Positions 1 through 6,600 of a DNA stretch of 8,312 bases are shown piece after piece. The stretch covers positions 1 through 8,312 of the forward strand of contig CAMBFP010000046.1 in assembly GCA_945865745.1 (NCBI GenBank), in the 5' to 3' direction. This DNA comes from Rhizobium sp. Q54. GTDB taxonomy: Bacteria > Pseudomonadota > Alphaproteobacteria > Rickettsiales > UBA1997. A model generated the notes under the pieces. That model had not been told where the DNA came from. It ran no database searches and saw nothing but the letters and a program-made list of their open reading frames with translations. Numbering within the stretch: the first letter of the stretch is position 1; every line of letters begins with the position of its first letter. The position numbers and the translations under genes were made by a program.

Positions 1-1050
1 GTTGAGCAAGCAGCGATTGATCGTTTGTGCCAACTGTTCGGCGCAAAATTTGCGAATGTGCAGCCTCACTCTGGAGCGAGCGCAAATCTTGCAGTTTACT
101 TAGCGCTGCTTCAACCAGGCGACACTATTCTTGGCATGTCTCTAGCAGCCGGAGGACACTTAACTCACGGCGCACAACGCACGATTTCTGGAATGTGGCT
201 AAAACCAATTCAATATGGAATTCGTTTGGATGACGGCCTCATCGATTACGATCAAGCCGAAGCTCTCGCTCGCGAACATAAACCAAAATTAATTATCGCT
301 GGAATTTCTTCTTATCCGCGCATTGTTGACTGGGCACGCTTCAAAAAAATTGCTGACGAAGTTGGCGCGCTTTTGATGGTCGACATGGCGCATGTTGCTG
401 GCTTAGTTGCCGCAGGAATTTATCCATCTCCAATTGGCATTGCTGACATCGTAACTTCAACAACTCACAAAACTTTGCGCGGCCCTCGTGGTGGCGTAAT
501 TTTGACGAATAACGAAGAGCTGGCAAAGAAAATTAATTCTGCCGTTTTTCCTGGTTTGCAGGGTGGGCCTTTGATGCATGTGATCGCTGCTAAAGCCGTT
601 GCCTTCGGGGAAGCGCTTCGTCCAGAATTTAAAATTTATGCGAAACAAGTTGTTACCAATGCAGAGGTTTTATCCGCAGTTTTGGTTAAACGTGGATTAA
701 AAATTACTACCGGCGGAACTGATTGCCACTTAATGGTTGTTGATCTCACGCCGCTTGAAACTCTCACCGGAAAAGAAGCTGAAAAAGTTTTGGAACGCGC
801 AGGTTTAACCTGTAATAAAAATGCGATTCCGAATGATCCGCGCTCACCTTTCGTAACTTCTGGTTTGCGTTTTGGAACTGCAGCCGGAACCACTCGCGGC
901 TTCAAAGAAAAAGAATTTGACCGCATCGGCAACATGATTTGCGACGTGCTTGAAGGCTTCGTAAAAAATGGAGAAGATGGCAACAAGGCCCTGGAAGAAA
1001 AAGTGAAAGTTGAAGTTGCAACTCTCTGTAAAGCATTCCCGATTTACTAA
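1..1050 (+). CDS. glyA: Serine hydroxymethyltransferase, 5'-truncated by window edge
   Basis: PLP enzyme that interconverts serine plus tetrahydrofolate with glycine plus 5,10-methylene-tetrahydrofolate in the cytosol, the main source of one-carbon units. The frame is open from base 1 (VEQAAIDRLCQLFGAKFANV), so the TTG at 25 is internal and not the start. Visible residues: VQPHSG near 20-25, GGHLTHG near 51-57, the cofactor Asp128 and His131 in VDMAHVAGL, the Schiff-base Lys157 in TSTTHKTLRGPRGG, and a substrate-carboxylate Arg290 in SGLRFGT. The 29-residue Asp-to-Lys spacing equals that of E. coli GlyA (200 to 229), so about 72 N-terminal residues are missing; the 349 residues seen would give a protein of about 421, normal for the family. 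It ends in TAA followed at once by TAG. It converges on coaE. The usual GTPAGTTRG reads GTAAGTTRG here, a small oddity. The family call is secure. Confidence 0.97.
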   Translation, partial: VEQAAIDRLCQLFGAKFANVQPHSGASANLAVYLALLQPGDTILGMSLAAGGHLTHGAQRTISGMWLKPIQYGIRLDDGLIDYDQAEALAREHKPKLIIAGISSYPRIVDWARFKKIADEVGALLMVDMAHVAGLVAAGIYPSPIGIADIVTSTTHKTLRGPRGGVILTNNEELAKKINSAVFPGLQGGPLMHVIAAKAVAFGEALRPEFKIYAKQVVTNAEVLSAVLVKRGLKITTGGTDCHLMVVDLTPLETLTGKEAEKVLERAGLTCNKNAIPNDPRSPFVTSGLRFGTAAGTTRGFKEKEFDRIGNMICDVLEGFVKNGEDGNKALEEKVKVEVATLCKAFPIY

Positions 1051-1269
1051 TAGGACTCACGCTTTGTAAATCATCGCCGCTTACTTGCCGTTGTAACTAA
1101 CGCAATTTTCACGAAAATCTTACTGATGAATAGCAGGATTTTATTCGGCGATTATGCCTTGATCGCTCATCATAAAAACTTTGATTGGTTTATTTTCTGC
1201 TCAGAAATTTGAGATCAAAAAAATCTTGTTGCACTACTTGGTTTCGACTTCGCTCAAACAGCAGCAGCT
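1051..1269. other. Convergent intergenic spacer, no gene seen
   Basis: About 220 bp between the glyA and coaE stop codons. I see no credible coding frame: the short frame opening at 1181 on the + strand runs into the antisense of coaE. Several AT-only inverted repeats are present, such as ATTTT-CACG-AAAAT around 1105-1118 and GAATA/TATTC around 1128-1146, but none has the GC-rich stem plus T-run expected of a strong terminator for glyA. The only more structured piece lies near the coaE end and is listed separately. Confidence 0.6.
1217..1259 (-). terminator. Weak candidate terminator after coaE
   Basis: Eleven bases beyond the coaE stop, the - strand reads GTTTGA, a GCGAAG loop, then TC-G-AAAC (1241-1259): a 6-bp stem with one bulged G. 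A run of seven T follows on the - strand at 1217-1223, but 17 bases downstream, which is too far for a classical intrinsic terminator. The core GAGCGAAGTCGAA resembles a motif I recall as dispersed in many bacterial genomes, often near gene ends, so it may instead be a copy of a small dispersed repeat. The inverted repeat is seen; its function is a guess. Confidence 0.25.
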
Positions 1270-1899
1270 TTATTTCCAAACCTTACGCGGTTTACGCAAC
1301 TCAGAAAGAATGCTCTTCACTCGTCTCGCAACATCTCCCTTCGATCCACCACTGTTAATCACAAAAGCCGCCTTCTTTTCCCTCTCTGCATCAGAGATTT
1401 GCTTCGCGCAGATTTGATTAAAAATTTTGACATTTGCACTTTCTAAACGCGCAAGAAAGCGTTTTTTACGAATGGCGATGGGAGCACTAATAGCAATGAC
1501 GTAATCACATCTGTAATGCCCAGTTTCAAGAAGCAGAGGAATATTTAAAACTGCGATTTCTTTTTTTTCTTCACTCGCTTTTTTCAAAAATTTTTGACAG
1601 CTCGATCTCACCTCTGGATGCAAAATCTTCTCAAGAATTTTTAATTTTTCTTTATCGGCAAAAACTATTTTTCCTAAAATTTTTCTATCAATTTTTTTCT
1701 CAATAAAACTTTCCGGAAAATTTTTTTTAACTGCGTCGATCGTTGATTGATCAAGCTCAAGCAAGCGATGAACTTCTTTATCTGCATCAAAAATAACCGC
1801 GCCATTCTTGGCAAAAACTTCGGAAACGAAATTTTTGCCCGAAGCAATACCGCCAGTTAGGCCGATTATTTTAATTCTGGGGGAAGTGTTACCTGACAA
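1270..1899 (-). CDS. coaE: Dephospho-CoA kinase
   Basis: Phosphorylates the 3'-hydroxyl of dephospho-CoA with ATP, the final step of coenzyme A synthesis, in the cytosol. The 209-residue product is normal size. A P-loop at residues 16-23 reads GGIASGKN, followed by the conserved FDADKEVHRLL (37-47), the helical lid DRKILGKIVF and LEKILHPEVR (71-98), PLLLETG (121-127), and a C-terminal block with Gln167 and AAFVINSGG (177-185). The Walker A Ser/Thr is replaced by Asn23. The start is TTG at 1897-1899: a stop lies eight codons further up the frame, and no ATG or GTG lies between the TTG and the essential beta-strand IKIIGLTGG. A weak GGA sits just before it. It overlaps the end of the mutase gene by 34 bp, implying co-transcription and perhaps translational coupling. 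The protein is very Lys-rich and its gene carries two A8 runs. Family certain; start fairly sure. Confidence 0.95.
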   Translation of the reverse strand: MSGNTSPRIKIIGLTGGIASGKNFVSEVFAKNGAVIFDADKEVHRLLELDQSTIDAVKKNFPESFIEKKIDRKILGKIVFADKEKLKILEKILHPEVRSSCQKFLKKASEEKKEIAVLNIPLLLETGHYRCDYVIAISAPIAIRKKRFLARLESANVKIFNQICAKQISDAEREKKAAFVINSGGSKGDVARRVKSILSELRKPRKVWK

Positions 1900-3299
1900 G
1901 ATTCCAACTGTTTTTTTAGACTATTTTTTAGCTCTGCCAAACCCTCTTGAGAATCGGCTTCAGCGCGCGAGACTAGCACTGACTGGGTGTTAGATGCCCT
2001 AATCAACCACCAGCCATTTTTTTCAATCGCTCTAATTCCGTCGACATCATTAAAAATCACTCCGCTTTTTTGCAGATTTTTTTTCAACTCTTCGATGATT
2101 TGAAACTTCTTTTCATCAGAACATTCAATTCTGATTTCCGGAGTTGAGAATGTTTGTGGCAGAGCTTTGCGCAAGGTCGAAAGACTTACTTCGGATTGCT
2201 CGACAATATTAATAATTCGAATAGCCGCGTAGAGCGCATCGTCAAAACCATAATATTTATCAGCGAAGAAAATATGACCAGACATCTCACCCGCAAGTGG
2301 TGCCTTGGTTTCTTTCATTTTTGCTTTGATTAGAGAATGACCTGTTTTCCACATCAATGGAACGCCGCCAGCTTTTTTAACTTCATCGAACAAGACATTA
2401 CTCGCTTTGACATCTGCGATGATTGTTGCGCCTGGCTTCTCAGCCAAAATTTCGCGCGCAAAAAAAACTAAAAGTTGGTCTCCCCAAAGAATTTCACCTT
2501 CGTCATCAACCACGCCGATGCGGTCTCCGTCGCCATCAAAAGCGATTCCAAGATCACAAGATTCTTCACGAACTGTTTTGATTAAATCTTGTAGATTGCT
2601 TGGAACTGTAGGATCGGGATGATGGTTTGGGAAAGTTCCGTCAATTTCTTCGAACAACAAAATATGCTCGGCATAAATTCTTTTGCTGATTTGTTTCATA
2701 ACTTCGCCTGCTGCTCCGTTACCAGCGTCCCAAGCAATTTTTAATTTTTTGCGCGGCATGAATTGATCGATCTCATCAAGCAAATTACTCTCGCTTTTAG
2801 CTAGCGGGCAGTCTTCTAAAACTCTGTTGACGTAATCATCTTGGATGTGGCACTTCTCAAAACTGCCATCTTCACTTTCAGAAAATTTTCCAGCCTCAGT
2901 AATTTTTGCCAAACCAAGAATGTCGTCACCAAAAAATGGACGCTCTAACAGCATCATTTTAAAACCATTGTGATGTCCCGGATTGTGTGAGCCAGTAACC
3001 ATGATTCCTGCATCGCAAGAAAGATGATGCACCGCAAAATAAAGCATCGGTGTTGGTCCCATGCCAACATCAATCACATGCATTCCGGATTCAATTAAAC
3101 CTTTGATCAATTGAGCCTTCAAAGCCGGCGAGCTCAAGCGCCCGTCGCAAGCAACAACAACTCTTTGTTGTTCACTTTTCGCTAAAAAACTGCCGAAAGA
3201 TTTACCAACAAAAAATGCGTCCTTATCAAAAAGTGTTTGGTCATAAATGCCGCGAATATCGTAAGCACGAAGAATCGAAGGATGAAAAGTATGAGACAT
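1866..3299 (-). CDS. Phosphomannomutase/phosphoglucomutase (alpha-D-phosphohexomutase)
   Basis: Interconverts hexose 6- and 1-phosphates (mannose and/or glucose) through an active-site phosphoserine, supplying GDP-mannose or UDP-glucose for LPS and other envelope polysaccharides. The four-domain signatures are all present in 477 residues: an N-terminal YDIRG (13-17), the phosphoserine loop VTGSHNP with Ser104 (Ser108 in Pseudomonas AlgC by analogy), the Mg-binding DGDGDR with Asp255, 257 and 259, the sugar-specificity loop GEMSGH (337-342), and the phosphate-binding RASNTQ (434-439). GEMSGH is typical of the PMM/PGM group, so dual specificity is likely; names in use include manB, algC and pgm, and sequence alone does not choose. 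TASHNP is the commoner form of the Ser loop. The ATG start at 3297-3299 has no clear Shine-Dalgarno; an in-frame ATG-AAC-TAA lies just upstream, so the gene cannot start earlier in that stretch. It is first in a two-gene unit with coaE. Confidence 0.95.
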   Translation of the reverse strand: MSHTFHPSILRAYDIRGIYDQTLFDKDAFFVGKSFGSFLAKSEQQRVVVACDGRLSSPALKAQLIKGLIESGMHVIDVGMGPTPMLYFAVHHLSCDAGIMVTGSHNPGHHNGFKMMLLERPFFGDDILGLAKITEAGKFSESEDGSFEKCHIQDDYVNRVLEDCPLAKSESNLLDEIDQFMPRKKLKIAWDAGNGAAGEVMKQISKRIYAEHILLFEEIDGTFPNHHPDPTVPSNLQDLIKTVREESCDLGIAFDGDGDRIGVVDDEGEILWGDQLLVFFAREILAEKPGATIIADVKASNVLFDEVKKAGGVPLMWKTGHSLIKAKMKETKAPLAGEMSGHIFFADKYYGFDDALYAAIRIINIVEQSEVSLSTLRKALPQTFSTPEIRIECSDEKKFQIIEELKKNLQKSGVIFNDVDGIRAIEKNGWWLIRASNTQSVLVSRAEADSQEGLAELKNSLKKQLESCQVTLPPELK

Positions 3300-3329
3300 G
3301 ATTTAGTTCATTAATTTTGAATGCCGGCT

Positions 3330-3358
3330 GTCTACCCGCCCATCTAAATCAATGTCAA
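3330..3358 (-). promoter_or_regulatory. Possible sigma-70 type promoter of the mutase-coaE unit
   Basis: On the - strand a perfect TTGACA (3353-3358) lies 54 bases before the mutase ATG. An 18-base spacer leads to TAGACA, which matches only three of six -10 positions; a 17-base spacer gives the worse GTAGAC. Transcription would begin near 3322, leaving a short leader of about 25 bases. The -35 is convincing, the -10 is not, and the GC-rich stretch GGGCGGGTAGACAGCCGGC is unusual for a -10 region. Confidence 0.35.
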
Positions 3359-3376
3359 CCGCGCCTTGAAATGCTC

Positions 3377-3409
3377 ATTCAAATTTAATTCAAATTAAAC
3401 TCAATTTTA
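3377..3409. repeat. Three tandem 11-bp AT-rich repeats upstream of the mutase promoter
   Basis: Three head-to-tail units on the + strand: ATTCAAATTTA, ATTCAAATTAA and ACTCAATTTTA. Units 1 and 2 differ at one base, units 1 and 3 at two, units 2 and 3 at three. An 11-bp period is close to one DNA helical turn, so equivalent bases face the same side. The array lies 19 bp upstream of the TTGACA box on the - strand, a place where an activator or curved DNA could act. The repeat is seen; a regulatory role is inference. Confidence 0.5.
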
Positions 3410-3470
3410 CCAAGAATGATTTTCGTAGGAGAAGCCGATTAAGCCACGGTCGGGCAAGAAAGTTTTTATA

Positions 3471-3495
3471 AATTCTTAACGAAGATTAAGGAATT
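3471..3495 (-). terminator. Dyad downstream of tRNA-Leu, possible weak terminator
   Basis: AATTCTTAA (3471-3479) and TTAAGGAATT (3486-3495) pair into nine base pairs with one bulged G and a six-base loop. Read on the - strand it lies 34 bases beyond the tRNA CCA and is followed by TTTATAAAAAC. The stem is almost all A-T and lacks a clean T-run, so termination or RNA 3'-end processing is possible but weakly supported. It could equally sit in the upstream region of the mutase promoter. Confidence 0.3.
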
Positions 3496-3528
3496 GCCAC
3501 TTAAGCCGTCTTGAAACTTATTTTTTAA

Positions 3529-3615
3529 TGGTGCGGTCGAGAAGATTTGAACTTCCACGGGTTTTACCCCACAACGACCTCAACGTTGCGCGTATACCAA
3601 TTCCGCCACGACCGC
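3529..3615 (-). tRNA. tRNA-Leu(GAG), CCA encoded
   Basis: An 87-base class II tRNA for leucine codons CUC and CUU. The acceptor stem GCGGTCG pairs perfectly with CGACCGC, followed by A73 and an encoded CCA. The D arm uses GCG/CGC around GAATTGGTATA; the anticodon stem CAACG/CGTTG encloses the loop TTGAGGT, placing GAG at the anticodon. A long variable arm pairs GGG with CCC around TAAAA, as expected for Leu, and the T arm is GGAAG-TTCAAAT-CTTCT with one G-T wobble. The layout follows E. coli leuU closely, except TATA where TAGA is usual in the D loop. Upstream, the dehydrogenase stop is 56 bases away and no clear promoter is seen between, so it may be read through from that gene or from a promoter inside its 3' end. 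Confidence 0.96.
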
Positions 3616-3621
3616 ACATGT

Positions 3622-3652
3622 AAAAAATCTTGAACCCCCGCTTGCGCAGGGA
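3622..3652 (-). terminator. GNRA-tetraloop hairpin after the glutamate dehydrogenase stop
   Basis: On the - strand CCCTGC (3651-3646), the loop GCAA, then GCGGGG (3641-3636) form six pairs including one U-G wobble, extendable by another U-G. C(GCAA)G is a very stable RNA tetraloop. A T6 run follows at 3627-3622, but eight bases separate it from the stem, so intrinsic termination would be inefficient; a 3'-end stabiliser or processing signal before the tRNA is an alternative. It starts 20 bases beyond the dehydrogenase stop codon. Confidence 0.4.
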
Positions 3653-3666
3653 TTGCGCAGGGATTG
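3642..3666. repeat. 11-bp tandem duplication, about 2.3 copies
   Basis: The unit TTGCGCAGGGA occurs twice without a mismatch (3642-3652 and 3653-3663), followed by a partial TTG. It lies between the dehydrogenase stop and the tRNA gene. One unit supplies the loop and one arm of the tetraloop hairpin described next to it; the second unit allows a competing hairpin TGCGC-AGGGATT-GCGCA (3643-3659). It looks like a recent slippage duplication. Confidence 0.75.
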
Positions 3667-3671
3667 TTAAA

Positions 3672-6600
3672 TCAAATAACCAAAGGTTTTAAACGATTTA
3701 ACGACACTACAAAAACCGACAAATCGGGATTTGTTTGGGTTTTTAAATCAGAGATGAATCCATCAAAACGTTCGACGAGAAAGTCTACTGTCTTTATCCA
3801 ATTCTCAACTGAATTCACTTCGCAAAGTTTTTTCTCTTCACAGCTAAATTCAACAATCTGCTTGGCGATGCGCATTTGGTAAGAATAAATATCTTCCAGA
3901 ATAGTCTTGTGAGCCAAGCGCTGCCAGTGGTTAGTGACGGTTAGATTGCTGATTCTGCTACGTAGCCATTTCAAAGAAAATCTGGTGCCAACAACGAAAT
4001 AAATTTTTGCTATTGTTTTGAGATCAAAATTTGAAGAGGCAGAAATTTCAGCGATGTCAAAAGCTGAAGCCACGGGATCCATTGAAGCAACTCGCGCCGC
4101 TAATTTTGCATCAACATTATTTAAACGGTAACGCTCAATCTTGCGCTCAAAAGATTCTTTTGATGCTTGCGCAAGAACTCCGGGAAGAGCCGAATAAAGT
4201 TCGTCAGCAATTTTTCTAAAACGAGCGACAACCTTAGTAACATCGCCTTTCGCCTGATTGCGCAACAACCACTGAATTGAACGATCGAGAAGCTTATTTG
4301 CACTCAAAAACATCTGATTCTGAATGTGCGCAGCAATTTTGCCGTCGAGCTTTTCAACCTCTTCCCACACTTCGCGAATGCGGAATGAATCGCAGGCAAT
4401 TATAAAATTTTTCACTACATCAACAACGCTAAAACCAGTGTCTTGAGCGAGCTGGCTGATGAATGTAATGCCAACGCGATTGACCACAAAATTGGTGATT
4501 TGCGTTGCAATGATTTCGCGACGCAATTGGTGATTGATAATTTCTTCCGCGAACTTTTCTTGCATGATTTTTGGGAAGTAAGAAAGCAGTTCGCTCTCGA
4601 AATATTTATCCTTCACCAAATCCGAAGCAAGAATCTGATTATAAATATCCATCTTAGCGTAAGCCATCATCACACAAAGCTCGGGGCGAGTCATGCTCAC
4701 TTGATCATTCTGCCTTTTATCGATCTCTTTGCGTGTTGGTAAAAACTCAATTTCGCGATTAAGAAAACCAGTTTTTTCAAGACGATCTAAAAATTGCGAT
4801 TGCTCTCCAAGCATTGATTTACCTTGAAAACTGGCGATTGAAATCGCTTGAGTTTGCAAACGATTGTCGGAAAGCACGAGGTCGCCGACTTCATCAGTCA
4901 TTTTTTCGAGAAACTTATTTCTTTCTTCGATCGTTAATTTTTTTGCGCGCATTGCTGCGATCAAAGCGATTTTAATGTTCACCTCGTGATCCGAGCAATC
5001 GACACCAGCTGAATTATCCATTGCGTCAGTATTGATACGACCGCCATTTAGCGCGAATTCGATGCGGCCTTTTTGAGTGAAGCCAAGATTTCCGCCCTCA
5101 CCTATTACTTTGCAGCGCAGCTCGTTGCCGTTGATACGAAGGGCATCGTTAGCGCGATCACCAACATCTTGATGCGATTCATCCGCGGCTTTGACGTAAG
5201 TGCCAATTCCACCATTCCAGAGCAAATGAACCTGTGCCTTTAAAATGGCACGGATTAAGTCATTTGGTGCAAGCTCATCTTCTTCAATTCCTAAAACATC
5301 TTTTACTTCTGGAGAAATTTTTATTGATTTAGCACTGCGTTCAAAAACTCCGCCACCCTTTGAAATCAAGGATTGATTGTAATCTGTCCAGTTTGAGCGC
5401 GGCAAATTAAACATGCGTTGGCGCTCTACAAAAGATTTCGCCGCATCAGGTTCTGGATCTAAGAAAATATGCAAATGGTTAAAGGCAGCGAGAAGTTTAA
5501 TGTGTTTGGAAAGCAGCATTCCGTTACCAAAAACATCGCCAGCTAAATCGCCAATACCAACACAAGTGAAGTCTTGCGATTGAGTGTCGAGACCATTTTC
5601 ACGAAAGTGACGCATTACTGAAATCCACGCACCTTTTGCGGTGATTCCCATTTTTTTGTGATCATAACCAACTGAGCCTCCCGAAGCAAAAGCATCGCCA
5701 AGCCAAAAACTATATTCAGCGGAAATTCCGTTGGCGATGTCGGAAAAAGTTGCGGTGCCTTTATCGGCAGCAACAACGAGATAAGGATCAGATTCATCGT
5801 GACGCGCAACATTATGCGGATGTTCAATTTTGCCGTTCACGACATTGTCCGTAATGTCAAGCAAGCCGCGCAGGAAGATCTTGTAGCAATCAATTCCTTC
5901 TTGCTGAATTTGGTCGCGAGTGAGGCCGGCTAAATTATTTTTTAACACAAATCCACCTTTTGAACCAACTGGAACAATCACTGCATTTTTAGTCATTTGC
6001 GCTTTCATCAAACCAAGAACTTCGGTACGAAAATCTTCTTGGCGATCAGACCAACGAAGGCCGCCGCGTGCAACTTTTCCGCCGCGCAAATGAATTCCTT
6101 CGACTCGCGTAGAGCAGACAAAAATTTCAGCATGAGGAAGTGGCAGTGGCAATCCTGGCACTAGTTTGCAATCAAACTTAAATGACATGTAGCCTTTAAA
6201 ACCGCCATCTGAAGCGGTTTGATAATAATTAGTACGAAGAGTTGCCGTAATTATTCCAAAGAATTTTTTGATCACCGAATCGTCAGTAACATCCTTAACT
6301 TGGTTCAGCGCTTCTTTGATTTGTGCAGAAATTATCGCGATTTGTTTTGCTCGATCAGCAACAGAAATTTTTAGCGCCGGATCAAATTTAGTTTCAAAAA
6401 GATTGAGCAACATTTTGGTAATGTCGCTATATCTCACCAGAACATCGGCTATATATTTATGCTGGTAACGAAAACCTATTTGATAGAGATATTTATAGTA
6501 AGAACGCAACATGTAAACGCGCTTCCAGTCTAGATCAGCGGCTATTGTTAAGCGATTCAAAAAACCAGTTTGAGTTACACCTTGCCAGATCAAAGAAGCC

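Noticed and set aside
636..986. Open frame of 116 codons on the - strand inside glyA
   Set aside because: It is antisense to a fully conserved GlyA region, has no recognisable motif, and is explained by codon structure of the real gene.
1098..1170. AT-only inverted repeats as a terminator for glyA
   Set aside because: Stems of about five A-T pairs without a following T-run are expected by chance in this composition.
1181..1417. Open frame of 78 codons on the + strand in the glyA-coaE spacer
   Set aside because: More than half lies antisense to the conserved C-terminus of CoaE; no Shine-Dalgarno and no recognisable sequence.
3616..3671. Dedicated promoter for tRNA-Leu in the short spacer after the dehydrogenase
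   Set aside because: No paired -35 and -10 boxes at proper spacing could be found; only a T6 run and the GC-rich hairpin are present.
4443..4742. Open frame of 99 codons on the + strand
   Set aside because: Antisense shadow within the helical C-terminal part of the glutamate dehydrogenase, which is intact in its own frame.
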